This document shows positions 53,553-62,776 of a stretch of 64,000 nucleotides of DNA, one piece after another. The position numbers and the translations under genes are program-made. How positions within the stretch are numbered: the stretch's first letter is position 1; the number at the start of each line of letters is the position of its first letter. Where the stretch lies: NCBI GenBank assembly GCA_012184525.1, contig WOFQ01000012.1:744001-808000 (forward strand), written 5' to 3'. A model generated the notes under the pieces. That model worked only from the letters and a program-made list of their open reading frames with translations, made no database searches and was not told the origin of the DNA. The stretch is from Xenoacremonium recifei. Lineage: Eukaryota; Ascomycota; Sordariomycetes; Hypocreales; Nectriaceae.

Positions 53553-55219
53553 CTAGCAGTTGAGCAGGCCTAGTATTCCGTCTCGACCGAGCAATAAATC
53601 GAGACCGTCAGCTGATTGCAAAAAGCGCGAATCATCTAGACGTATTTCGCACTCTCGGTGTTCCTGCGCTGTTATGGTTCTGGCCCAAATGGTTTCCAAA
53701 ACACACTTCGTCTTTATAAAAGCGCCAGAGTGCATTGTTCTGGATATATCTTCAAGAGTCCCACGGATTATGTGTGCTTGTTCACGTTGTATGACCGCAC
53801 TTCCGATGACCAAAAGAGGCCAGAAATGAAACCTCTCAATGATATGAAGCCGGACTAACTGAATTGCTTCGTTAACGTATTCTTGGATGGTTGGATCAGA
53901 GACGGGCGTCGCCGGAGACAGAAATTTGAAGAGTAGGAGCCTGAGGGCAAGAATAAAAAGCCGCGCACGTTGATGGTAGCGTAGCGAGTGTAGGGGATTG
54001 CCTGGTTCGGAAGCGAGCCCAGCATCAGTCATGTATTCGGACTCCCAAGCATCAAGTTCCTCCGTCAATATGATGACAGCAGTGTAGTCTGGCAAACTTA
54101 GTGGCCACCGATGGGTCAACTGAGTTAGGTCTGATAAGAACCTGTACAGCTGCCAAGGAACTCCCAGCACTGGTGAATTATCAGCATCCGAAGCCGTGGG
54201 GAAAGGCCGGATGCTAAAATATGGCTCGATAAAGTCCCAGAGTTCGCTGGCTGGCATTGATAAGGGGTCTCCGTTGAAGATCGACCAACTGACTGTGTGA
54301 TATATGAAAGCCTCCACAGCAATCCTTGCGAAAACCTCGTCGCTCGTGGACCGAATAGCGCTGGCTTTTGGAAATGGCGAGATTACTCCTCTAAGCTTCA
54401 GAATTTGAGCTGCACCGCGTATATGTAAGAAGACCGGGGGTGAGCTTGATGCATTCCATGTCTTTAGGGCATCATGTCAGAAACACTTTCTAGAATGAGA
54501 CTTTACCATACTCACTTCAAACAGGTTAAGATGAAGAACATTAAGGAGCAGCCAGTCCTCGGTTCCTTGTACAAGTTTTTGGTCAATCTTTTGGCGAATG
54601 ATTGAAACAGCCTGAGAGTAATACTTCATGGCAAGACCACGATACTGGGGAGAATGCTTCGACAGATCAAGGGAGGCACACGCTAGGAGAGGGTCCATCA
54701 TCAGTTGAAGTCGAGGGAGGATCGAGGACATGAGGAAGTGTTTTTCAAAGCCGGGGTGGGCATTGCTGCGGATCAAGACAGAGCAAAGATTCGATGCGTA
54801 GTGATTCAAGAGTTCCTGATGCACCCCCCATGTTGAGGACGGTGCCTTCGGCAGGGCCGTGAGATGATCACATCTGAACAAGGGTGAAACTGGCCGATTT
54901 TGCAGCGCAGGCTTAATTGAGACCCATGCAGGTGAGCGAGCGCTTGCAGTAGGAGACCGGCAGATGGATTCCGCATGCAAGGGTTTGGAGGACCTTTTTT
55001 GCGCGGCCTTGGCTGGCCAGGCACATTCCAGCTTCCTCTTAGAACATGCTAGGCACGTGGGCTGGTGCTCGTCACACTTGCGACGACGTGAGCGGCCTGT
55101 ACGACAACCCTTTAACATCTAAACCTTGGTAAAGGAGTATCTAGAGACCCACAGTTGATGCAGCCGGTCTTTGTCCTCAGAGTGGCTGGTGGACGACGCT
55201 CTCTTCGACGAGGCTCCAT
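53553..55219 (-). CDS. Zn2Cys6 fungal transcription factor
   Basis: Regulator of 518 residues from exons 55153-55219, 54516-55096 and 53553-54461. The first intron (56 nt, GTGGGT donor) splits the codon of the second zinc-cluster cysteine. With it removed, Cys lie at 20, 23, 30, 37, 40 and 47 in TKTGCINCRSRRRKCDE. A model that starts at the later ATG (55118) would show Gly in place of that cysteine and look defective. The remaining protein matches the Fungal_trans_2 type, with LMSSILPRLQLMMDPLLAC and WLLLNVLHLNLFE. It is divergent from the amidase across 543 bp, the classical layout of a pathway regulator and its enzyme gene. Target inferred from position. Confidence 0.88.
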
Positions 55220-55762
55220 CACAAGCCGTAATTCTATGTTCCGGGGATGTCGCCGGATCTCGGCGCTGGACGAAATGTCAGGAGATGTAACGGCGGCACA
55301 ATTACGGAATGGCGTTTATTAACCCAGATAGCAAAGCAATTCAGTATGACTTCCGATGGAGAAGGGAGGCGTGAGGCATTTAGGCTGCGTACGTTGACTT
55401 CAGGACGACACAGCAATAAATGCCAGTGACAAAAGTTGGGGATCCGCGAGGAGCGGGGGTAAGATAATGAGAGCAGAGCTAGTACTCCGTAGGATTCCTT
55501 GACGCTGGCCAATCAACACAGTTTCCGCCGCCGAGCAAATATCAACGCCAGAGGGCATGCTATCTTATCCTCTATTTCATCCCGCGAGACCGTGTTTTAG
55601 GCCCAAATTTGAGAGCAGGTGCCCGGCTTGGTTCGCCGATGCCGTCAGGCTCAGGTATAAAGGTCAATGTGACAGACCCTTGGGACAGGGTCTATTATCA
55701 CTAGAGATTTCAAATACCTACTCCGTTTTTCCCCCAAATTTATTTCTTATCTGTAAATAACG
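55220..55762. promoter_or_regulatory. Divergent promoter, regulator / amidase, with GATA motifs
   Basis: Spacer of 543 bp. HGATAR motifs (complement strand) are TTATCA at 55695-55700 and TTATCT at 55747-55752, the second only 11 bp before the amidase ATG. Amidase genes of the amdS class are classic AreA targets, so nitrogen control is plausible. One decamer copy lies at 55482. Confidence 0.4.
55482..55491. repeat. Dispersed decamer GTACTCCGTA, copy 4
   Basis: Exact copy within the divergent promoter of the regulator and amidase. Confidence 0.7.
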
Positions 55763-57649
55763 ATGATCGGTGTTAAGGACTGGAGGAGCATTGCCTCGGC
55801 AAAGCGCGAAGCTTGCTATGAGAAGATCCCCAAAGATTGGCGCCTTCCAGCCTCTATCCTGGCTGACGCTAAGGAAACGTCCACTAACAGCGTCACGCAC
55901 ATCCCTCGAGAGTGTGGCATTCTCTCAACAGAAGAGATTGACATTACGGAAAGTTATGATGCAACCGATTTGCTGCAGAAGCTTGCCTCTTCTCAATTTT
56001 CCGCCACCGCGGTTGCCACAGCATTTTGCAAAAGAGCTGCAATTGCTCAACAATTGGTACGCATTCGGGCGATGAGATTACCGCAGACGAAGTATCTGAC
56101 TTCTCTTAGACAAATTGTCTCACGGAGATCTTTTTCGACGAGGCGCTGGCACGCGCCAAGTTTTTGGATGACTATCTCATCAAAGAAAGGAAACCATTTG
56201 GACCCTTACACGGTCTTCCGATTAGCATGAAGGCATGTTGTTATCGTCTCATATCTCAGGGCTCATTACTCATTCCTGTAGGATTCATTTCATTACATTG
56301 GGCAACAGACAACTCTTGGTTATGTCTCCTTTGTCGATTTGCCGGTGGAAACCAGCTATAGTCCTCTCGTACGATTGCTACTTGATCTCGGTGCCATTCT
56401 CTACGTGAAAACCAATATCCCACAAACTCTCATGGTGCGGCCTCTTCCTTGACTACCAATCATCTCAAGCGTTTGACCTAATCGTGCCGTCAGACAGCGG
56501 ACTCCGAGAACCACGTATTTGGGAGAACGCTGAACCCACACAACTTGTCTCTTACTGCCGGGGGCTCCAGCGGTGGTGAAGGAGCCATTGTGGGAATGCG
56601 GGCCGCGCTTATTGGGGTAGGAACTGACATTGGAGGCTCGATTCGAGTTCCCGCCTTGTGCTGCGGTACCTTCGGCTACAGGCCTTCTTCTAATCGAATC
56701 CCTTATGGTGGCCAATCCATCCCAGGCAGACTTGGGTCCCCTGGTGTTTTAGCGTCTGCTGGACCGCTCACCACAACATACCGAGACATGCGTCTCTTCA
56801 TGGAGACTGTGATATCCAAAATGCCTTGGAACTACGATCATAGTGCCTCGCATATCCCCTGGAAGAAAGTTCCTAAGAAGGAAATTCTAACAATCGGGAT
56901 TTTGCCTGCAGATCCTGCCTTCCCTTGGCACCCACCCGTCTTGCGCGCTGTGGAATCAGCATTACAGAAGCTTCGGGATGCTGGTCACACTTTGGTTGAG
57001 CTGGGAGAAGTTCCCAGCATTGCAAAGGCGAATTCTGAGATCGTGGAGCTCTACTCGCTGGACCCAGACATGACTCCCTTCAAAAATATTGAAGCTAGCG
57101 GAGAACCCAAGATCAGATCCGTTGCTGAATCACCGTTCGTTTCGAAACGTAACGGCCAATTAAGTATGAGTGATCTCTACGATCTCAACGCTGAAAAAGC
57201 GCGGTGTCTGAAAGAGTGGCACAAGATTTGGATTGAAAAGGGACTGGATGTCATCGTCGGACCTGTGGCAGAAACAACGGCTATGCCACATGACACTTTT
57301 GGCAACACACCATATACAACACTCTGGAACTATCTCGATGTCTGTACACCCGCTTTCTGTTCTCAATCGAGGATACTAAGTCTTCCTAGTACCCCGCCGT
57401 CGTCATCCCCCATCTCAAAGCCGACAGATCCGTTGACAGGGGAGAAGGTTTCCACTCCTATAAACCATGTGAGTTGAACCTTAGCCCAAATACTCAATGT
57501 CAGATTCCTCTACTAACCTAACTTGACGTATAGATAAAGCAGAGGCAACTGACGGTGCTCCTCTGGCTATTCAGGTTGCTGCTCGTACTCTGTTTGATGA
57601 GGAACTTCTTGAGGCTGCTGCTACGATTTGTGAAGCCATGTCAAAGTAG
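55763..57649 (+). CDS. Amidase (acetamidase-like, amidase signature family)
   Basis: Amidase-signature hydrolase converting an amide to acid plus ammonia, 536 residues. Exons 55763-56056, 56110-56232, 56282-56434, 56494-57339, 57390-57468 and 57534-57649. The Ser-cisSer-Lys triad is present: K139 (GLPISMK), S216 in AGGSSGG, and nucleophile S239 in GTDIGGSIR. The second intron (56233-56281) has a GC donor in the context AAG/GCATGT; removing it joins K139 to DSFHYIGQ, the family-standard continuation. The fourth intron uses a GTCTGT donor. Near the end, DYPAVVIPHLKAD and DGAPLAIQVAARTLFDEEL fit the family. It resembles fungal acetamidase/general amidase proteins, but substrate range is unknown. 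It is divergent from a Zn2Cys6 gene. Confidence 0.88.
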
Positions 57650-58058
57650 ATCGATTTCAGTGCGCTTCCAAAGAGTGAGGCTTGTGACACAATTGAACAC
57701 ATTCTACCTTTACTCATTTAAGAGAATGAAAACTTTCGGAACATCATTTGCACTGTTTGCCAGGCCTCTAAGTCGTGTAGATCCTGGAGGACCCATCAGA
57801 TCATGTTTCCTTTTTGATGCATCTGCAGGACCGCTTTGGGCAATGGGTTACTGAAACCAATCATTGTCATCATAGGCCTCATAAGTCTTGTCCTTTTACT
57901 GTTTTCGGGTCTAGTCCTGCTAAGCCATTCTAAATTCTTCTTTTGAAACATAGGGACTATATCTTTTTGTCTAATATTTAATAATACAGATAAACTCGAT
58001 GACATCTTATAGGACACTGTAGCTGACCACCAGATCATAGATTCGCTTCCTGAACCAT
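57650..58058. other. Convergent intergenic, 409 bp
   Basis: 3' flanks of the amidase and acyl-CoA oxidase. AT-rich with short chance frames; nothing recognised. Confidence 0.4.
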
Positions 58059-60152
58059 CTATAGTTTCGCCTTCAAGTCACCCTTTGATCGAAACAAAAC
58101 CGGAGACTCTGGGTACGGGTCAATAACCACATCATTCAGAGGGTTAACTTCAGACGCCCTGTGGAACAAGTCCTCGTACACCTTGCCGTCATATCGGCCG
58201 AGTGAGCTATCAAGCTGCCAATCCGGGAATTTCCAGGCATCCACGAGGCGCACGGCATGGGGTCGAATGTCGTCTAGGAGAGCCAGCGTGCGCTTTGTGC
58301 GCGCCAGCTGAATTTGACGCACAGTGGTGGCAGCGCTACCGAAAAATTCGGAGCTGTGGGACGATAGAATGTTCAAGGCAAACAATTGGAACAGCTTGTG
58401 CAGTAGTGACAACGTGTTTTCGTCCAGTGAAGACTTGGTGCTGTCGTCTTGAAGCGCCTCGTAAAAGTTCTTTACAACTAAGTACTCAGCGTAAGCTGTA
58501 GAGAGACGCCAGAAGTCAATAAGTAGGCTGTTCCAAGATTGCTTGTCTTCGTCTCTGTGCTTCAGAGCGTCGAAGGTCAAGTAGGCAACACGCCAGGCGA
58601 AGGCATCCACCAGATCCTGGTCGTTGTCAAGGACATCAAATGCAGCACCAATATCTTGTCTTTTGATGAAAAGACTGAAGACGCGCGTGATGGAGTTGTC
58701 AACTGCCTTTCCACGGAGAACGGCCCTAGCGGACTTGAGCAAATACCGCGCAACTTGCTGGGTGAGCATATAGTTATCACCCTCCCAGGTGACAGTCGGC
58801 AGATAGTCGGCGTACCAGGTACCGATGCCAGAGAATGCGGAGTATCCGTGTCCTCCGCAAGCACGGCGGCACACCTCCAGACCTTCGGCAGCTGTAGTAG
58901 AAGCAAAAGCCTTCAAAGCGCACGAAATAGCATGAAGATCGGCCAATTGGTCGCTTCCAGGGTTGAGCTCCTCCGGACCAGGGCCTCGCTTGCCATCGTT
59001 TCTACCTTGTTGTTGCGCCATCCGCTTCTGGTTCGCGTTGTAGAGGTTGAGCATTGCCCGTCCAGTGAAATGTAAGGCATAAGACGCAGCCAGCAGCGGG
59101 AGGATGCGGTACTGCACCATCGTATAGTCAAGAACCTGGTTCTCTCCGGCCTCGCCGTCTTTGGCATCACGATCTTGGAATTGGCGACGCACTGCACAGT
59201 AACGGGTTGCGATCGTAACGCCCCGGGCCAGCACAGACCCTGACTGGAGGACGATTGACGACCGAACGAAGGTCAGTGTACCGTAGATAAGCGCTGGGTT
59301 CGAAGGTCTGATATATTTTCCCGTCTCGGGATCAACACCGGAGAACCGGCTCAACATGTTGATATGCGGGACCTTGACATGATTGAAGAGCAAGAATCCA
59401 TTGTCCATTGTGTTGTATCCGAACTTGGGACCGATATCTCCGACGTGAATGTTTTCCAGGGGTTCGTGCGTCTTGAGGTCTCGGATTGGGACAACAAAGG
59501 GATGAGGACCGTAGGATTTGCCTTTCAGGATAAGCTGTGCAACAACGACAGCATGGTTGGCAGCTTTTCCCAGTGATCCAATCCACCACTTCGATGCCGT
59601 CAGGTGGGGTGAGTGAATAGTGAAGGTCTTGTCCTCGGGATTCCACGTCGCCGTGGTCTCCAGACCGCGAACATTGGATCCGTGTCCTAGTTCTGTCTGT
59701 GCGTAGCAACCGATGAACTCGTAACGTCTAGCCGGTTCGAGGAAGAGCTTGTGCTGTGCAGGCGTTCCCTGCTCTTCTAGCGTCTTCAGGAACATCGTAG
59801 CGTGCAGACCATACGGCGTTGGCTCGCTGATGAGATCATTTGCGGCTTGGTACTCGTCCTGACTCCAGTTGTGCTTGACAGACAGTCGTCGCAGAGCTTT
59901 GGCCCTTCCGAGAGCGACTTCAAGCCTCTCTGTTCGACCTTGGAAATAGTTCTGGTCTTTGTTAAAGACCGGGTCAGCTTGTAGAATGTCTAGAAGCTTT
60001 GCCTGCCTGTCCAAGACTTCCTGAGAGAAGAGGAACGTAGCAAGCTGGTCCACGTTCAGGTCTGATTTGTCTCTCTCTTGCTGGAGAAGCTCTGATCCCT
60101 GGGGGCCCGAAGGCTTCAGGGCTTTGACCCAATCCGGGTTTGGCGGAGGCAT
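58059..60152 (-). CDS. Peroxisomal acyl-CoA oxidase
   Basis: First enzyme of peroxisomal beta-oxidation, oxidising acyl-CoA to trans-2-enoyl-CoA with FAD and releasing hydrogen peroxide. Intronless, 697 residues, the usual length. YAQTELGHGSNVRGLETTA (150-168) is the flavin/substrate block, and SKWWIGSLGKAANHAVV follows. E457 in TWEGDN is the catalytic base. RACGGHGYSAFSGI is the conserved late motif. The C-terminal tripeptide AKL is a PTS1 signal, so import into peroxisomes is expected. Three CCTCGG/CCGAGG motifs at 60364, 60382 and 60551 upstream match the core bound by the fatty-acid regulators FarA/FarB, so induction by fatty acids is likely. The first ATG (60152) gives the normal family N-terminus. 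Confidence 0.95.
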   Translation of the reverse strand: MPPPNPDWVKALKPSGPQGSELLQQERDKSDLNVDQLATFLFSQEVLDRQAKLLDILQADPVFNKDQNYFQGRTERLEVALGRAKALRRLSVKHNWSQDEYQAANDLISEPTPYGLHATMFLKTLEEQGTPAQHKLFLEPARRYEFIGCYAQTELGHGSNVRGLETTATWNPEDKTFTIHSPHLTASKWWIGSLGKAANHAVVVAQLILKGKSYGPHPFVVPIRDLKTHEPLENIHVGDIGPKFGYNTMDNGFLLFNHVKVPHINMLSRFSGVDPETGKYIRPSNPALIYGTLTFVRSSIVLQSGSVLARGVTIATRYCAVRRQFQDRDAKDGEAGENQVLDYTMVQYRILPLLAASYALHFTGRAMLNLYNANQKRMAQQQGRNDGKRGPGPEELNPGSDQLADLHAISCALKAFASTTAAEGLEVCRRACGGHGYSAFSGIGTWYADYLPTVTWEGDNYMLTQQVARYLLKSARAVLRGKAVDNSITRVFSLFIKRQDIGAAFDVLDNDQDLVDAFAWRVAYLTFDALKHRDEDKQSWNSLLIDFWRLSTAYAEYLVVKNFYEALQDDSTKSSLDENTLSLLHKLFQLFALNILSSHSSEFFGSAATTVRQIQLARTKRTLALLDDIRPHAVRLVDAWKFPDWQLDSSLGRYDGKVYEDLFHRASEVNPLNDVVIDPYPESPVLFRSKGDLKAKL

Positions 60153-60363
60153 TTTTCAGGTGATTGATTGACAGAAAGGCGAGTGTCACAGTGCTTTGTC
60201 GTGAGAAGATCTGGGGAATGTAAACAGAGAAGAATGTCGTATATAGGTATGAGGTCAGCGGATCTGATAGACGCTAGCTGCCGATGATGATGCGCGATAT
60301 CGGAGATGTCCAAGATCTCCAGCCAATAGTTCTATCGGAAGCCTTCTTCGAGTGGACCGTCGA

Positions 60364-60556
60364 CCTCGGCACCCTTGGATGCCTCGGCAGTTTGCTTCGG
60401 TGCCCGCCTGAGCTCTGCTCCAGGAGTCTCGAACTGTTCTTTATTTTAGCAAAGCCACGCTTGCTCGTGATCGATCTAAACCAGCAGAGTTCACAGGCCA
60501 AGTTGTCCATGACACACAGGCAACAAATGCGACGCTTCACATGGCCCCTGCCGAGG
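60364..60556. promoter_or_regulatory. Three FarA/FarB-type CCTCGG motifs
   Basis: CCTCGG at 60364-60369 and 60382-60387, and CCGAGG at 60551-60556, about 210-400 bp upstream of the acyl-CoA oxidase ATG. This hexamer is the known core of fatty-acid-responsive promoters in Aspergillus. Function here is inferred from the match and the gene. Confidence 0.55.
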
Positions 60557-60763
60557 GTCTGCATCCGAGACTATTACCGAACCAATTGGGAGCCTGATTC
60601 CTCGACGCGTTTCCTGTCGCGTCGTAACGTTATTATTAGGTACGTACCGCGACGTATTGTGAGCACAAAATTTGTTATTCCCGTCGAATGGCCGCGGCTG
60701 GTTGACACGCTGCCACCACCACGCGCATCGAGGGTTGCCGTTCTGAACTTGTGAATGTACTCT

Positions 60764-60773
60764 GTACTCCGTA
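60764..60773. repeat. Dispersed decamer GTACTCCGTA, copy 5
   Basis: Exact copy, directly preceded by a diverged unit GTACTCT (60758-60764), so it may be a degenerate tandem pair. Confidence 0.7.
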
Positions 60774-61041
60774 ATAGGTCATGCTTTACGATGCGCGTCT
60801 CTTGCCTACGAGCGGGCTTTCCGTTCTCCGGGCAAAGAGCCGAGCCCTGCCACGCAACACCGAACTGCTTGCCTCTAGCTGAATGCAGTTTAAAGGCGGC
60901 ACGCATCCTTTTGCGGGGACGGGCCAATCGAGGCCATTGTATTTCAGAGTGTTGCGTAGGAATTGCCATCATCATCACGCTCTACAAACACATCAAAGCC
61001 TCCAACCTCTTTAAACGCCTGACGTGGCGCACACAGCCAGA

Positions 61042-61743
61042 ATGAGCTCAGATGCAACCACCACCGATGAGGCTGTTCGAGCTGCGTCTCTTGTCGATGC
61101 TCAGAACAAGGCCATCGAGTTATTCAAGGAGATCGAACGAGATCTCATTCGCCCAGGCATCAGCGAGAAGGAACTGAACGATAAGATTCATGAACTTGGT
61201 GCCAAGCGCCACAACGTCCGAACTCACTGGCATAAGAGAGTCATTAGGAGCGGACCAAACACCCTGCGGCCATTTGATGACAACCCTCCAGACCGCATTA
61301 TTGAAGCCGACGATATTCTTGTCGTTGATTTGGGACCCGTCTTTGAGGCCTGGGAAGCCGATTTTGGACGGACATATGTTCTTGGAAATGATCCTTACAA
61401 GACCAAATTGCGAGATGCTCTTGAGCCTATCTGGATCAAGGTTAAGGGTCTCTACGATGAGAACCCTGATATGACTGGCGAGGAGCTGTATCAAATTGCT
61501 TGCAAGGCGGCAGAGGATGACGGATGGAAGTTTGGAGCTCACATAGCTGGGCACTTAGTTGGATCATTTCCCCATGAACGTATCCCGCGTGACAAGGTCA
61601 CCCTCTACATTGCAAATGGCAATGACAATTCGATGAATACCATCGGTAGAGGCGGTCACAAGCGACATTGGATCTTGGAGATTCATCTTCATGATCCAGC
61701 GGGGAGATTCGGAGGGTTTTATGAGCAGCTTTTGACAGCGTAG
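61042..61743 (+). CDS. M24 metallopeptidase-fold protein (creatinase/aminopeptidase-like)
   Basis: Intronless 233-residue protein covering only the catalytic pita-bread domain, without the N-terminal domain of full aminopeptidase P or prolidase. Expected metal ligands are all visible: D96 (VVDLGP), D107 (EADFGR), H171 (HIAGHLVG), E213 (WILEIHL) and probably E228 near the C-terminus. An RPGISEKELNDKIHELG helix precedes the domain, as in other stand-alone fungal M24 proteins. The intact ligand set suggests activity on a dipeptide or on a creatinase-like substrate, but none can be assigned. The first ATG of the frame is 61042. It is divergent from acyl-CoA oxidase; no functional link is obvious. 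Confidence 0.85.
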   Translation: MSSDATTTDEAVRAASLVDAQNKAIELFKEIERDLIRPGISEKELNDKIHELGAKRHNVRTHWHKRVIRSGPNTLRPFDDNPPDRIIEADDILVVDLGPVFEAWEADFGRTYVLGNDPYKTKLRDALEPIWIKVKGLYDENPDMTGEELYQIACKAAEDDGWKFGAHIAGHLVGSFPHERIPRDKVTLYIANGNDNSMNTIGRGGHKRHWILEIHLHDPAGRFGGFYEQLLTA

Positions 61744-62776
61744 AAGATGCGGCTCAAGTGCACCTACCTGTCATCGAAACGAAAGGGAGCAAGGCGTGAT
61801 TTTGATAGGTGGTAGGCCTCAACAAGGTGTAGGGTAGCGAGATATCAGATCCTCTCACCGAAGGCGTCAGGAAGTAACGTTATTCTCCTCGCTCTGTTGG
61901 CTTATTAAATCCTCGTGGCAAAGCACCTGGTTTGTAAGCATGAACAGTTTCTACGGACGTAAGTGATTTGTCTTTTGCAGCCAGTGATAAGAATCGATTG
62001 GGGCGTGCAGACGAGTTTTCCGGATACTGCTCCATAAAAAAAAAATCGAACCGCAAGTTGATATTGATAATATGTTAAATCTCATATTACGTTCTAGTTC
62101 CTATTTTTGTTTCAGCGAGAGTGGCCAGGTCCATTATTGGTGATAATTTCATGAATTATCGCGGAATAAGAGTAGTCCAACAGCATGGAAGACTATAAGT
62201 CGTTAAACGATGCGTCCATATCATTCGCGGCGCGACAAGGCTTTTCTTGGGGAGTGCTATCAAAGCCGTAGGGCGTGGGCCGTAGGGCGTGGGCCGTAGG
62301 GCGTAATAAGCTAGATCCTGGAGCCGAGATAGCCTACCAAAACACCATTTAATGAAAACCGATCAGAGAGGCCACCAACAACTAACACCTTCCGCTCAGC
62401 CGAGCTCGCTGATTGGCACAAAAGGTTACAACTTGTGGAGTTGCATGAAACAGAACGGCTCACCAACTAGCGAGACTTATCGGAAATGGTTCCAATCCGG
62501 TCTCCTGATCCACCCCGGAACTTCTCTGAGCTTGGCTACACACTTGAAGGTAACAGCGGTACGTACCAACCACGCGAAAATTGCGCATTGTGGAGTTGTG
62601 GTGAGGTCACAGATGCTGAAGTCATTTGTAAGCAATCGTATGTCGGTCAAGACGCGGAAACGAACATTTTCACATTTGTAAGAACACTTCCACCGGAAGC
62701 ATCAATTGTGAGTATAAAACACACCCAATCTGGGTTCGTAGACGAGAATTTGGCATCATATCAACACCCCCTCAAA
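61744..62776. other. Intergenic, 1033 bp
   Basis: Upstream of the old yellow enzyme gene. A 109-codon frame (62352-62681) has no recognisable domain and ends just before the likely core promoter, so it is not called. A 14-bp tandem repeat lies at 62265-62304; an A-run is near 62037-62044. Confidence 0.45.
62265..62304 (+). repeat. 14-bp tandem repeat
   Basis: Two perfect copies of GCCGTAGGGCGTGG and a third copy of twelve bases. About 470 bp upstream of the old yellow enzyme ATG. A simple slippage repeat. Confidence 0.9.

Larger units (their letters stand above)
60153..61041. other. Divergent promoter region, 889 bp
   Basis: Between acyl-CoA oxidase and the M24 gene. A 156-codon plus-strand frame (60284-60754) and a 134-codon minus frame (60574-60978) lack any domain and lie over the promoter motifs, so they are not called. 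Contains the FarA/B-type sites and a decamer copy. Confidence 0.45.

Noticed and set aside
54477..55118. Defective zinc cluster (Gly for Cys) in the amidase-linked regulator
   Set aside because: Artefact of an unspliced first exon; the 56-nt intron at 55097-55152 restores the cysteine.
60284..60754. 156-codon plus-strand frame
   Set aside because: Lies over the acyl-CoA oxidase promoter motifs and has no recognisable domain.
62352..62681. 109-codon frame upstream of the old yellow enzyme
   Set aside because: No domain, no homologous feel, ends within the expected promoter.
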